The notes under the pieces were generated by a model, which did no database searches, was not told the origin of the DNA, and saw only the letters and a program-made list of their open reading frames with translations. From Trichomonas tenax (Eukaryota > Parabasalia > Trichomonadida > Trichomonadidae), in assembly GCA_023091735.1 (NCBI GenBank), contig JALKBU010000057.1, positions 41,390-105,389 on the forward strand: DNA of 64,000 bases, written 5' to 3'. Shown here in pieces: positions 1-10,271 of this stretch. The stretch's first letter is position 1, and every line of letters starts with the position of its first letter. The translations under genes and the position numbers were made by a program.

Positions 1-184
1 ACATTGCACACAGACAAGATGTTTCGTTGCTAATTGACGCTAGGATAATTTCAAAATGTTAAAATTCAATTAGATAGAATTGAGAATAAGACTCAATCAC
101 AGTGGGTTTTAGACAAACTTAAAGAAAGTTATTGATTAAATAACAATATACATAACAAAATTTAAATAAAAACAAAAAATAAAA
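1..184. other. AT-rich spacer at window edge
   Basis: This stretch lies downstream of the minus-strand phosphatase gene. I see no coding pattern, RNA gene or repeat in it. Confidence 0.5.
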
Positions 185-1258
185 TTAATCACACAAAGAA
201 TTGACAGTTTGGGCGTCAAGTTTCACTTCAAGTGAAGCTCCGGTCAACTTTGAACCGTCAAGCTCAGAAGAAGGCTCGCTTATCGAATCTCTTTCTTTCT
301 TGAGTTCTTCGATCATCTGCTTTCCGAGCCAATCAGGGAACGTCATAGTGAACTGGTTCTTTTCAGTTATGGGATCAAAAGATGTCAATGTCACTTCTAA
401 AGCCTTCGAAACATTAATTGCAGCGGCTTTGTTCTTCCTATCGCAATAATTTGACGACGAAAAGACAGTTATGCAGGCGTCGGACGTCTCGAACGGGAAA
501 TTATAGCCGTGAGTGCAGAATTCGTGCGCTCTCAAAACTAATTCGCATCCAGTTTTCTTTAAGAATGCTTTCAACGCGTCAACGTTGAAATACTTCCCGG
601 ACCTTCGATTGCTGGGCATAAACTTCTTCGGGCCGTCTTTTGGATCGCTCCAAATGAAATCTAAGAATATAGAAGGCTGATCGATCTCTGCTGGCTTCGG
701 GTGGCTTAACAGGTTCGTGAAGGACTTAAATTCCGGACTTAGGCCTCCGTGGACGCAGAAAATTTTCTTTTGGATCAATGCGGTCAATGGCATCACATTG
801 AAGACTCTATGGAACTCGTAGAAGAGTGATTTCGAATATTTCGACAATATTTCGTCTTTGAAGCCGTAAAACGTAGACATTAACTGTGTTTCGTGATTTC
901 CGCGCAATAAATAGACGAAATGTGGCCATTTCACTTTCATGCAGAACAGAACGAGTAAAACTTCGATAGAATTATGTCCACGATCGACGTAATCGCCAAG
1001 AAATAGATATTTCTCGTTTGGAGGGAACCCAATATTCTGGAAGATTCTCAGCAGGTCAGTGACGTTCCCATGGAGATCCCCGACGACGTGTATCGGTGGT
1101 TCTAGATGTAAAAGAATTTTTTCCTTATTTAATATCTCATAAACTCTTCCGCACAACGTAACGATATCTTTTTTCGACACAAAGTCAGAGAGGTTCGAAT
1201 TCGGCTTTATCTGTGACCTCAGTGTGTTATATAATATTTTATCGATGTCGAAGAACAT
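185..1258 (-). CDS. PPP-family serine/threonine phosphatase (PP1-like)
   Basis: A 357-residue metallophosphatase that should remove phosphate from Ser/Thr residues, in cytosol or nucleus. The PPP signature is intact: GDLHGN (residues 60-65), GDYVDRG (88-94), RGNHE (119-123), then HGGLSP near 166-171 and a downstream RAHE motif, which together supply the dinuclear metal site. GDLHGN replaces the usual GDVHGQ. I start at the ATG at 1258 because the frame can be pushed upstream to 1327 only with a TTG, and those 23 residues lie outside the catalytic fold. The roughly 50-residue tail after the domain is charged and not recognised. Stop is TAAT. The upstream 60-260 bp carry six copies of a TTTACATGNCAAA-like motif. 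Trichomonads have many such PP1-related paralogues, so the exact subfamily is uncertain. Confidence 0.93.
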   Translation of the reverse strand: MFFDIDKILYNTLRSQIKPNSNLSDFVSKKDIVTLCGRVYEILNKEKILLHLEPPIHVVGDLHGNVTDLLRIFQNIGFPPNEKYLFLGDYVDRGHNSIEVLLVLFCMKVKWPHFVYLLRGNHETQLMSTFYGFKDEILSKYSKSLFYEFHRVFNVMPLTALIQKKIFCVHGGLSPEFKSFTNLLSHPKPAEIDQPSIFLDFIWSDPKDGPKKFMPSNRRSGKYFNVDALKAFLKKTGCELVLRAHEFCTHGYNFPFETSDACITVFSSSNYCDRKNKAAAINVSKALEVTLTSFDPITEKNQFTMTFPDWLGKQMIEELKKERDSISEPSSELDGSKLTGASLEVKLDAQTVNSLCD

Positions 1259-1315
1259 TTTTCGTCCTTTTGCTAAACGTACTCCGAATTTGACACTTTT
1301 TAGTTGGTAACAACT

Positions 1316-1519
1316 TTTACATGACAAACATTTTCATAAACTTATTTACCTGTCAAATTTTACTACAATTTACATGACATATTTGATTTTACTTTGCCAA
1401 AATATGTGATAATTTTCGATTTTATATACCATTTTTGGATTATTTTACATGGCAAATTTTTGATGTATGGCAAAAGATATTATTTACATGATATTTTTCA
1501 CAAGATATTTGACATGTAA
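1316..1519. promoter_or_regulatory. Cluster of TTTACATGNCAAA motifs upstream of phosphatase gene
   Basis: Six related sites occur in about 200 bp: near 1316 (TTTACATGACAAA), 1345 (TTTACCTGTCAAA), 1369 (TTTACATGACAT), 1444 (TTTACATGGCAAA), 1483 (TTTACATGATA) and 1508 (TTTGACATGTAA, reverse orientation). The same motif recurs in other spacers in this window, so I treat it as a candidate upstream element. Function is inferred from position and recurrence only. Confidence 0.5.
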
Positions 1520-2368
1520 TTTTCTATTGTCTTTATGTGTAATTTGATTTTATTGTTCTGTATATGGTGTACTACAGTTGTCTATCATATTTTTACAATT
1601 AATTTTGGTTTATATTCATTCTTTCTAGAACTTATTAAACGAAAATATCTAATGAATGAAAATGAAAATTATATCCTGTTATCGATAACGTCAAATAACC
1701 TATCAATATTAGAACATAGAGTCTAAGTGAGAAGTTATAGATTTCTTATTATCATATGAATTCATTTCAATCTTTTTATATGTCATAACACACATGTTTG
1801 ATCATGATACATTATTGAAAAATTTATATGTAATATATATTTCAGATCACCTTAGAGAAATTGATGACTTCATCGTTAAATGTCGATTATCGGATGGGAA
1901 TATTTGAGACAAACAAAAATTATCATAGTCCCCATATACAGCACAAGTTTCCTTATAATGATTTCTTATCCTTTTGGTTTTATAGCCAAGATGATTTCAT
2001 TCAATAAATTATCAACAGTAGAACTAACAAAATTGTTACAAATATCATTTTTATCTCAATTCAATGCTATTTTATCAGTATCAGAGCATAAATAGATAAA
2101 ATTGAAAATATTCAAATATATCATCGAGAAAAGTCGAAAGTTCAGATGCTTATAAGCTTTAAGAAGGAAGATTTCAGTATTTCCAAGAAATTATAAACAA
2201 ATGAAGTAATCATTTTTCATATTTTACATAATCTCGACCGAGAAGAGCCTCATACGCAGTAAACATTTAGATTTAATCAACGGCAGACACTTTATTACTT
2301 AAAGAAGAGCGAGTAACAAAAAATTCGCACATGTTTATAAAATCAAACAATAAACTAAAACATCAAAA
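1520..2368. other. Intergenic, no gene supported
   Basis: Two short open frames (1535-1726 and 1880-2095, plus strand) have AT-driven composition, no recognisable motif and no initiator-like start context. I see nothing else here that I can support. Confidence 0.45.
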
Positions 2369-2902
2369 TCAGAGGACGAGGAATCCACTTGGAATGTCCC
2401 CAACAATAGGTAGAAGTGGCTGAATATCTTCAGCAATTGAAGGAACGTAAGGCTCCTCATATCTCTCCTCCTCTGTGCTGCTTTCATCCTCAAAGAAAGG
2501 AAGTGAAAGGGCAACATTTATGATCCTTATGAAGGGTCTCAATTGGAATGGAAATGTATTGGTCAATGTGCAAACATTGTTCGCAAAGTGCTGCGGTGCC
2601 TTGGAGCACTGAATCACAGCCGATTTTCTCGTAGTTATGACTTTGAATGAGCAGTGACATTTCAAGCAAACAAGTTCGTAGCAGCAGTCCATCTGCGACA
2701 GGACCGCCACATTATTGGGAGAAACAACCTCAATGTTCTGTGGCCTGATGTTGTAAGCTTCGTCATCAAAGAAATATCTCAAGTATTTCTCAACAGAAGT
2801 GATCTGCTCCCTGCACTCGATCTTTCTGTGAAGCTTGACGTGCATTGTCCCGCAGTCGCATTTCGCGTGTTTGTGGTCGTACACACGTTGTCTTTTCATC
2901 AT
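2369..2902 (-). CDS. Hypothetical Cys-rich protein, possible metal-binding
   Basis: A 177-residue protein that I do not recognise. The N-terminal half is basic and contains paired cysteines: CDC at residues 15-17, a Cys near 30, and a dense CCYELVCLKCHC cluster near residues 73-84, followed by one more Cys about twenty residues on. This spacing could bind zinc, although no named finger class fits. The C-terminal third is acidic (EDESSTEEERYEE) and proline-containing. Two adjacent ATG codons open the frame, preceded by an A-rich leader. It is divergent from the Nup93-like gene at 4025, sharing a 1.1-kb spacer. Codon use is less AT-driven than the flanking spacers, which supports a real gene. 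Confidence 0.6.
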   Translation of the reverse strand: MMKRQRVYDHKHAKCDCGTMHVKLHRKIECREQITSVEKYLRYFFDDEAYNIRPQNIEVVSPNNVAVLSQMDCCYELVCLKCHCSFKVITTRKSAVIQCSKAPQHFANNVCTLTNTFPFQLRPFIRIINVALSLPFFEDESSTEEERYEEPYVPSIAEDIQPLLPIVGDIPSGFLVL

Positions 2903-4024
2903 TTTTTATTATATTTACAAAATTTGAGTTTTCTTCTCAATTTTTGAAAAACTTTATATTTATGTTATACATGGTAAGTACAATATAATAATTTTCTGAC
3001 GATTTCTTTCAAAAAATAAAAAAGTTACTTTTGAATATGATAGAGATATTTTAAGACAGATATTAAAAATAACCCGATTTTAGTCCCACAACTGCCGCCA
3101 AACCGCACAAATTGAATACGCATAATTGGGAAAAAATATCATCAGACTAATAATGCATGTAAAAGTTTTGTAAATCAATTTTTTGAATCAAAAGTCATTT
3201 TAAAGTGGAACATGACACACTTCCATTCAAAAAATCAAAATGTGAGGTGGAGCTTTCACGTTAATAATATGAAAAAATTAGCCTCCATACGATAAGAAAG
3301 ACGTTTTTATCAATCAATCCCGCTAAGGTATAAAAACAAAATATGATCAGCTCAAAATCAGAGATAAGAGCTTAATAATAAGCAGGTACTTTATCCATCC
3401 ACATCTGATCATATCAGCGTTAGTTAATTACGATATTTACCTCGCAAATCGCTAGAAGTTGGTCTGAATTTGGTCATCCTTGATATTGAAGACCAAATTA
3501 CTTTAACATATTAATATGAAAGATCTATGCTTATCGCAGGCATATATAGAAGATGTAAAATAACCCCTGATACGCATGAATTTATATATTCAAATCTAAA
3601 AACTCAAAATTATGTTTTTTAAACTGATAATTGGAAATTTCATGTAAAATTTAGAATATTTGCAGATTTGATTATTTGCCCTGCCAAAATAATTATTGAA
3701 ATATTGCAGAAAAATAAATTTCTAATATTTTTTTTGAAAAATCTCACTTTTTCGTCCTGGTGTCAGAAAACGTTATTTTTTTCTGAATTATTTGGCTTAG
3801 ATACTTTGGAATACTAATTTATATAACATATAGAGTCTAACATTTTTGGCTGTCAGATTCAAAATTCGAAAATTTAACACATTTTTTATTCTTCCATTAG
3901 ATAGTACTCTCAGTACAGAATCTATATTGCTTAATATAATTTTAAAAATATTGTTTTTTGGGAGTAGAATGACCTCTTAAATATCATTTTCTAATTTTGA
4001 CATGTAAACAAAAAACCTGTCAAA
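2903..4024. other. 1.1-kb divergent spacer
   Basis: AT-rich DNA between two divergent genes. The only signal I can name is the pair of motifs immediately before the plus-strand start: TTTTGACATGTAAAC at about 3997-4011 and CCTGTCAAA abutting the ATG at 4025. Confidence 0.45.
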
Positions 4025-6352
4025 ATGAACCTTAACACGAGGGTGAACATTCCCGTCGAGACATTGATCGACGACATTCTCGCGAGATCGCTCAGATTGG
4101 AGAAGAAGAGCCCATACGTCGCAAATTTCTCGTTCACGAACCTCCTCCACCAAAGCAGATCGGTTATCAACACAAAATCTTTCTCAAAAGACGACGAAAA
4201 CCGCGGAAAATACCTTCTAGGTACCGTAAACAAGGACATAGCGAACGTTCCAACGACATTGAGCAGAATTGATCCAGCAAAAATTGTGTCCGATGAAATT
4301 ACGCTTTATGCGGAGAAAAATAACGATTTATTCCAAGATGCGATGGTGAAATCTATAACTTCGATCCAAGAAAACACAGATTCGATCAATAATAACTATA
4401 TTATGAAATCTTTAGACAAAATATACAACAAGAAATACATTACTTCGAATGTTGCAGTTCCATACTACGAAGAGATTCCGACAATCACTCCAAACATATT
4501 GGAATACCTTCAAAATTATCCGATTCCAGACGTTCGCATGGTTCTGAGCCCAAGGGATCAATTTTATGCAGAAAATCTCACAAACGCAGACGAATCATAC
4601 TCAGAGCACATGGTTAAGGCCGTCAGGAACTCAAAGATTTTCAAAGATAATTATCAACAGCCTCTTGCAGACACATTCATGCTTATCCATAGTTTCGAGA
4701 AGTTCGAAGACCGCTTCTTAGGTTCAATTCACTTCCTTGAGAAGCAAATAAAGAGAATCATCACAGAAGAAGTCAACACGAACTTAAACATCGCAAATCG
4801 CGGCCCAGAGTACGGAATCATGCACACGATCCAAGGATACGTCAATTTATTGCCTCATCCACAGCACAGCAGTCCGTGGGGCGTTCTTTTGTTCGCAATG
4901 AGATGCGGAGAGAATGAAAACGCTCTAAAGTTTGCTTCTTCAAATGATTTCAGCCACGATGTCGTTCAAGCGTTAGAATTCCGTGTAACGAGACAGCAGA
5001 TCACTCCTCAGATCAAATCAAGCCTCCAATCCGATCTTTCAAACGAAATCTCATCACCCACGCCAGACACATTCAAATGCCTCAGTTTATCGGTTCTTTC
5101 AGGTGTCGGAGGATACCAGGACCAGGAAGTTTTCGCTTCGTTCGAGGACTGGCTCTGGCTCTCGTTCCAGCTTGGAGAATCGCAGAATACGAAGACGAGA
5201 ATCTGCGAGAAAGTCTTCAAGAGCATCGACGAACTTTCTGATCCAAGAAATATAATGTTGAAAGGTCAAGCGATGCTTTTGATCCACAAATTTGACGAAG
5301 CCGCGAAGTGGTTCTTGACAACGCCGTCTGTCGAAAACGATGGCCTCCAGATTGCTCTCGCGATGCAGGCAGTCGGCCTCATTAAGCCTTCTCTCTTCTC
5401 CAACGAGCTTCTTCAGTACTGCGCGGACGTCTTCCAGACTGACGGGTACACATCCCTTAAGTATCTTTCGCTCATCAAAGACCGCTCCGAAGTCATCAGG
5501 CTCGCTTCTTTGTTGGCTGTTACAGCGAAGGACGGAGAGTCCCTCTTCCAGCCTCTCTTCGACGAGAATCCTTACGTTATGCCTCCACCCGACAGCGAAG
5601 CCTCTGCAGCGATTTTCGACGGAATCTCAGATCCAAAGGATATTGTCGACAGCTACAGATCGGAAGAAGAACTCGAGCAGGATCCGATCGCAACACACAG
5701 TCCAGCAGCGAGATTGCTCAATCCTGAAGAGCTCAAGGAGGCACTCACAGAGGCAGGAAACGTCGCTGCAAAGAGATCGAAGTACCAGCTCGCGATGAAA
5801 TTGTTATACATGGCGAAGAACATCAGCAAGCTTGTAGACTTGTGCTGCTTGCAGTTGCAGAGATGCACAGAAGGATTGGTTGATGATCAGCCAATCGTTG
5901 ACGCAATGGGATTATTGGAAGAAATCTCGAATTACTCATTAGAAATAGACTCAGACAAACTCAATACACTCAACTTATTATTGTCATTCGCAAAGTGCTC
6001 TTTCTTGAATCGTACTGGAAACTTCGAAGAGTCATGCGCTGCTTTTGACGAGTGCCAAATATTCGCTTCAGATATCGGCACACAAGGAACAACAGATGAT
6101 GGAGGAATCAACTTCTCGAGAATAACAATCCAGAAAATGCCAGAAAACATCAAAGAGACGATTCCTTACGCTTTAGTGAGCGCCGTTGATTCATATTCCA
6201 AAGTTTACTCTCAACTTTCTCGCGGTGATGCAAAGACAAACATATACAACAAAGTTAAGATATTGACAAACTTAGCAAGTGAAGTCGGACCAAGCCTTCA
6301 CGAAGAGATGGCTAAGAAGCTCTTAATGCTCAAAGACTTTGATTCTAAATAA
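4025..6352 (+). CDS. Nucleoporin Nup93/Nic96 family
   Basis: A 775-residue, almost entirely helical protein matching the Nup93/Nic96 scaffold nucleoporin, a linker of the inner ring of the nuclear pore. The family pattern is visible: a variable N-terminal region (about 1-140), then DKIYNKKYI near 141-149 at the start of the alpha-solenoid, the segment around 270-305 ending in SPWGVLLFAMRCGE (the Nup93 counterpart reads W-A-x-x-Y-x-x-R-C-G-D), EDWLWLSFQLGE near 372-383, and LKGQAMLLIHKFDEAAKWFL near 420-440. Length is close to the animal and yeast members. The start ATG directly follows TCAAA, resembling the trichomonad initiator. Stop is TAAA. It is unlikely to be anything else, but other pore scaffold solenoids were considered. 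Confidence 0.87.
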   Translation: MNLNTRVNIPVETLIDDILARSLRLEKKSPYVANFSFTNLLHQSRSVINTKSFSKDDENRGKYLLGTVNKDIANVPTTLSRIDPAKIVSDEITLYAEKNNDLFQDAMVKSITSIQENTDSINNNYIMKSLDKIYNKKYITSNVAVPYYEEIPTITPNILEYLQNYPIPDVRMVLSPRDQFYAENLTNADESYSEHMVKAVRNSKIFKDNYQQPLADTFMLIHSFEKFEDRFLGSIHFLEKQIKRIITEEVNTNLNIANRGPEYGIMHTIQGYVNLLPHPQHSSPWGVLLFAMRCGENENALKFASSNDFSHDVVQALEFRVTRQQITPQIKSSLQSDLSNEISSPTPDTFKCLSLSVLSGVGGYQDQEVFASFEDWLWLSFQLGESQNTKTRICEKVFKSIDELSDPRNIMLKGQAMLLIHKFDEAAKWFLTTPSVENDGLQIALAMQAVGLIKPSLFSNELLQYCADVFQTDGYTSLKYLSLIKDRSEVIRLASLLAVTAKDGESLFQPLFDENPYVMPPPDSEASAAIFDGISDPKDIVDSYRSEEELEQDPIATHSPAARLLNPEELKEALTEAGNVAAKRSKYQLAMKLLYMAKNISKLVDLCCLQLQRCTEGLVDDQPIVDAMGLLEEISNYSLEIDSDKLNTLNLLLSFAKCSFLNRTGNFEESCAAFDECQIFASDIGTQGTTDDGGINFSRITIQKMPENIKETIPYALVSAVDSYSKVYSQLSRGDAKTNIYNKVKILTNLASEVGPSLHEEMAKKLLMLKDFDSK

Positions 6353-6712
6353 AGATTATTTTATAAAGATTTTAAGCAATCTGACAAATAATATTTTACA
6401 TGCCAAACACATCTTTTTACATGACAAAATATAATGATGGTAAAATAAATATATTTACACGACAAATTAAAATCTACATGTCAAAAAATGTCAAATATTA
6501 AATTCTAGATATTAAAATGGATTTATAGCCATGTATATGAGTAAAAAGTGAAACTATAGTGATGAAGAGTTTAAGTATAGAGAGTTGTGAAATAAAAACG
6601 AAATATTTTATATTTTTGAAAAATATTTGGAAATAATAGATCGGATGATGAAGAATAGATATAAAAATGATGAAATAAAAGTATCATAATAGTAAAAGTT
6701 CATTATTTCATA
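6353..6712. promoter_or_regulatory. Spacer with four TTTACATGNCAAA-like motifs
   Basis: Between two same-strand genes. Motif copies lie near 6394 (ACATGCCAAA), 6416 (ACATGACAAA), 6454 (ACACGACAAA) and 6474 (ACATGTCAAA). They sit about 230-320 bp upstream of the next start, closer to the 3' end of the preceding gene, so they may act on transcript ends or on the next promoter. Immediately before the ATG at 6713 there are two initiator-like TCATT/TCATA sequences. Confidence 0.45.
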
Positions 6713-8017
6713 ATGGAAGTGATCAATGCTTTCGGATCTCTTTTTGGGATTCAGAACAATGGTTATTTTATGATGAAAACAGAGACTGCGGAACCATATT
6801 TAATACACAAAATACAAAATTATCAGTTAAAATGCGAAAATGAATTACTTCAAATGATAAATTCGATCAAAGTTAACATTAAAAAAGAAGGATATAAATA
6901 CAAAGACCTAAATATACATTCCAAGTATTTGAACACTTACTACGAAGTTGTTTTCTTTGAAGTTTATGACTCAAATGAAATATCTGGATCAAAAATAATG
7001 ATTTTACTTATAACAAATGATTCAACACCATTAAGTGATATCAGTAACCTTCAACATATCAGTAAGTTCATCCATACACAAAATTTAAACCAATTTTCAA
7101 AGGAAATTGTCACAAAAATTCATGTTATGAATTCACAGATTAAGAAAGAAGGAATTGAATCACTTATACAACTTGCAAAAGACTTAAACTTGAATCCAGA
7201 AGATGAATCACTTTTAATTGATGAAAGGTTCTTGTTATCATCAAAAAGAAACCCAGAGCTTCTTTTCAACAAAGAAGAATGCCTTTACTTATTCACAGAG
7301 TATGTTATGTTTGCTCCATTCCATGAATTTGAAGAACAGGCGAAAAAGTTTGATATTGGAATCGGAAACAACTCTAAGTTGAATTTATTTACTTATGCAG
7401 CTTCAAATGACCAAAGATCTTTGTATGTTAAGCTTGCGAATTCAATGATTTTAGCAAATTTGATATTTACATGCTTAATTTCACGTCCTTTGATTATAGT
7501 TGCTAACAACACAGAAAGATTTTTATTGGTTGCCATCAAATTATCATGTTTCTCACCTAATTTCGATCGTACCAAATTAATTTTAACAGATGCAGTTGAT
7601 CCACAAGAAATTACAGAAGGAATGATCTGCGTCACGAAAAGCTTGAAGAATAACAACATAGAGCATTGCTCGATTCTTTATATTGATCAAAACATGTATG
7701 AAGGAGTTATCGTTGAAAGAGAATCAGCATTAGTCGGACTTTCTCATATGGAACCTGCGCAGTCGAGTCCATCGTTCATTTACACAGCTTATAACAAAAT
7801 ATTCCAATTTTTGAGCAAAATCGATATTTCCTTTACAAAAGCTATGAAACAGTCTAAAAAAGAGTTTAACATTTGCAGGTCATTGACAGAGGCAGGAATA
7901 AAGAGATGTGATTTTCCAATCGCTTCAAACTTGCTAAAGAAGGATGGACACCCTGAAGAAGCGGAGCTCATCATGAAGCATATCCCTACAGTGCAAAAAG
8001 CCGCTTGTTTCTTTTAA
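6713..8017 (+). CDS. Hypothetical 434-residue protein
   Basis: I do not recognise this protein. It opens with MEVINAFGSLFG, alternates predicted strands and helices through residues 20-290, and has a hydrophobic stretch around residues 245-270 (NSMILANLIFTCLISRPLII) that could be a buried helix or strand rather than a membrane span. The C-terminal 100 residues are helical and end in a short KAACFF tail; a prenylated CaaX box is not present because the cysteine is at position -3. The mixed alpha/beta layout faintly resembles longin/DENN-type traffic regulators, but no diagnostic motif is visible and I do not assign it. Start context is TTTCATAATGG, an excellent initiator match two bases before the ATG. 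Confidence 0.75.
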   Translation: MEVINAFGSLFGIQNNGYFMMKTETAEPYLIHKIQNYQLKCENELLQMINSIKVNIKKEGYKYKDLNIHSKYLNTYYEVVFFEVYDSNEISGSKIMILLITNDSTPLSDISNLQHISKFIHTQNLNQFSKEIVTKIHVMNSQIKKEGIESLIQLAKDLNLNPEDESLLIDERFLLSSKRNPELLFNKEECLYLFTEYVMFAPFHEFEEQAKKFDIGIGNNSKLNLFTYAASNDQRSLYVKLANSMILANLIFTCLISRPLIIVANNTERFLLVAIKLSCFSPNFDRTKLILTDAVDPQEITEGMICVTKSLKNNNIEHCSILYIDQNMYEGVIVERESALVGLSHMEPAQSSPSFIYTAYNKIFQFLSKIDISFTKAMKQSKKEFNICRSLTEAGIKRCDFPIASNLLKKDGHPEEAELIMKHIPTVQKAACFF

Positions 8018-8223
8018 TTTTATCTTTATGTTTGTTTTATTTTCATTATTTGTTGCGTATAAATCAATTTTAGTTTTGACAGAGGTCAAAGAGGGTCGGT
8101 CTTAAAACAAAATATTTACAATAATTTAATAAAACATAATTTTTCATAAAATTATTTGTAAATATTTTGGTATTTGAATTTTCAAACAATACATGAATAA
8201 ACATTCTGAGATTTATACAATAC

Positions 8224-9030
8224 TCACAATGAAATTTCGAACTTAAACTTCGATTTTCCGAAAAACGCCTCAGGATCGAACGGTGCATCATTTGGCACAA
8301 TAGGAATAGAATTACGTCTATTCTGGTGTCTGAACTGCACATTCGGGACGTGGAACTGTCTCGGCATCATCCTGTAGACATTTAACTGCGGTTGCTCGTA
8401 AACATCAGGATTATGCGTTAGTTCATAGAGCACGTTGTCATTTGTAATGGGTTCACCCTCCACCGTCGAGAGGCACAGATACCAGAATATCTGGTCCGGC
8501 GTCGCCTGCTTCAGCTCCTGCAACGCATTGTAAACCGCGATTGAGATTGCATGGTAATTATGACGCAGCGGGATCGGCTGGTCAGCGAACCAGTAGGTGC
8601 CGTCGGGGAGCGGTGAAAATTCAGAAGAATGTATTGTCAAGAAGCGTAAGAAGAGGACTGCATCAACGTCTGGAATATCTGTATGTTGCGCGAATTGGTG
8701 TATGGTCATCGGTCCGTTCTGTGTCAGCATACTCTCAATGGATGAAATTAGCACAGAATCGGAGATTGAAACTGCAGTTTTGAATTTAAGGGCCCATTTG
8801 ATAAGCCCAGAGGATGGAACCTGTACGAATTGATCACTGTCTTGCAACACGGACATTATTTTCCTTTTTGTTATAGAACTTGCCGGTACATATCCGTCAT
8901 TTGCAGTTTTAACACACGCAGAGCAGTTTTCGATCAGCGTGTAGATCCGGTCCTGGGTCAGCACAGCTGTCTGCTCCTCCTGAAACAAAGCAACAATCAA
9001 TTCGCGCAGGGAATCAAATCGTTGCTCCAT
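8224..9030 (-). CDS. Hypothetical protein with three winged-helix-like modules
   Basis: A 268-residue protein. By eye it contains three similar modules of about 60-80 residues, each made of two or three amphipathic helices followed by a short hairpin with an aromatic or hydrophobic close: residues 8-82 (ending VPSSGLIKWALK), 95-150 (ending LPDGTYWFAD) and 160-225 (ending QPQLNVYRMM). That is the shape of winged-helix domains, as in HARE-HTH or DNA/RNA polymerase-associated proteins. A basic, Asn/Pro-rich tail follows (FRHQNRRN near 233-240). A role in transcription or DNA binding is inference. The first ATG is preceded by an AGAGGGGGT sequence, and AAAAAGTGAC motifs cluster 25-145 bp upstream. 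Confidence 0.68.
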   Translation of the reverse strand: MEQRFDSLRELIVALFQEEQTAVLTQDRIYTLIENCSACVKTANDGYVPASSITKRKIMSVLQDSDQFVQVPSSGLIKWALKFKTAVSISDSVLISSIESMLTQNGPMTIHQFAQHTDIPDVDAVLFLRFLTIHSSEFSPLPDGTYWFADQPIPLRHNYHAISIAVYNALQELKQATPDQIFWYLCLSTVEGEPITNDNVLYELTHNPDVYEQPQLNVYRMMPRQFHVPNVQFRHQNRRNSIPIVPNDAPFDPEAFFGKSKFKFEISL

Positions 9031-9056
9031 TTCACCCCCTCTGTATTTCTTTTGGG

Positions 9057-9175
9057 AAAAAGTGACTTATAGACGAAAAGTGACATAAATTTCTTTAAAT
9101 GTGACAAAAATTCATGAAAAGTGACTTTTGTTGATAAAAAGTGTCGAACCTTAAATAAAAGTGTCGATAGAGATC
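9057..9175. promoter_or_regulatory. Cluster of AAAAAGTGAC motifs upstream of winged-helix gene
   Basis: On the plus strand there are repeated AAAAAGTGAC / AAAAGTGACA / AAAAGTGTC sequences within about 120 bp, directly upstream of the minus-strand gene that starts at 9030. In gene orientation they read GTCACTTTT. The same motif lies just before the starts at 11358, 15679 and 49512, so it is a candidate promoter element distinct from the TTTACATGNCAAA class. Confidence 0.5.
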
Positions 9176-10266
9176 AAAAATGAAAGCTGGGCTCATGAAA
9201 TTTAACGTACATTTTCTATTGTTCTATTGATTTACGGAAATAAAAGAGTTACCTATTCCCAAAACACAGTATGCATAGAATAAAGATGATAGGCAAATCT
9301 CTTTATGTAAATGTTTAACTACAGTTTATCTTATTAACACAGCTGGTTATCGTCCAGTAACTCGAAATTCACGTTTTATTTCAAATACCTTCAAATCTTA
9401 CAAGTAACGATTCTATTATCACTGCATGCGGTTTTGTCGCAGTTTTTCGTCTTATTTCTCTAAAACCTGCAAATCAATATATCAATGATTTCATAAAAGC
9501 ATATTTCCGACTTGCTGCCTAGTCCCTCAGATCGATTTTTTCCTAATAAAGAGTACACATAAATATCATCAAGAATCTATCGGCTCATTTTGAATTGCAA
9601 AAATAAACTCATCATTCTTTCACTTTCAGAGACAGCATTACAACTGTTTGCATTCTTCATGCAATAGATATCAAGCCCTTTAGGTTATTTATTACGTATT
9701 GCTGTTTTGTTATTGGAATAAACTATTGATTTCTTTTTCTATATGCTATTTTACAAGGATAATGAAATATTTGGTTTCCATAGCTCTTGCAGATGATATT
9801 CACTAATGATTTTATAACAAAAAGCATTTCTTGAAATAAATGACGTGCTATTTCGATCCAAAATCTATTTTTAGCTGTTTTATATGTACACGTCTAAAAT
9901 ATAGACAGCCCCAGTGTTTGTATTGCATTAATCACAGTCAAAAGGCTAAAAATGCAGTTTTAAGCTAAAAAAGAGATTTATTTTTCGTTTGGACAAAAAT
10001 TGGCCGATAGATTTCGAATAAGCTTTTACAGGGATGATATTAATCATATTTACTATATAATTAATATGTTTTCAAGCGAAAATAATTTTTTTCGTACGTT
10101 AATTTTTGTGAGTCCAGCTTTCAAAAATGTGACAATACCCTTTCAAAATTTATTAAAAAGTGACTATCGGCAGTTAAAAGTGACCAATAACTATGAAAAT
10201 CAAGATTTATGGGTTATAGATTTTGTTTTTAGCCTTTCCTTCAATTGGATGGCAGGATGTATATGC
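9176..10266. other. 1.1-kb AT-rich spacer
   Basis: No gene is supported. A short open frame at 10000-10269 is AT-driven. Near 10125-10185 there are three further AAAAGTGAC-like sites. Confidence 0.4.
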
Positions 10267-10271
10267 TAGAT

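Noticed and set aside
1258..1327. 23-residue upstream extension of the phosphatase
   Set aside because: It begins with TTG, not ATG, and lies outside the conserved fold.
1880..2095. 71-codon frame upstream of the small Cys-rich gene
   Set aside because: Hydrophobic AT-driven composition; overlapping frames read equally well and none has a domain.
5340..5798. 152-codon plus-strand frame within the Nup93-like gene
   Set aside because: It is a shifted-frame shadow rich in Ser/Arg inside a well-supported gene.
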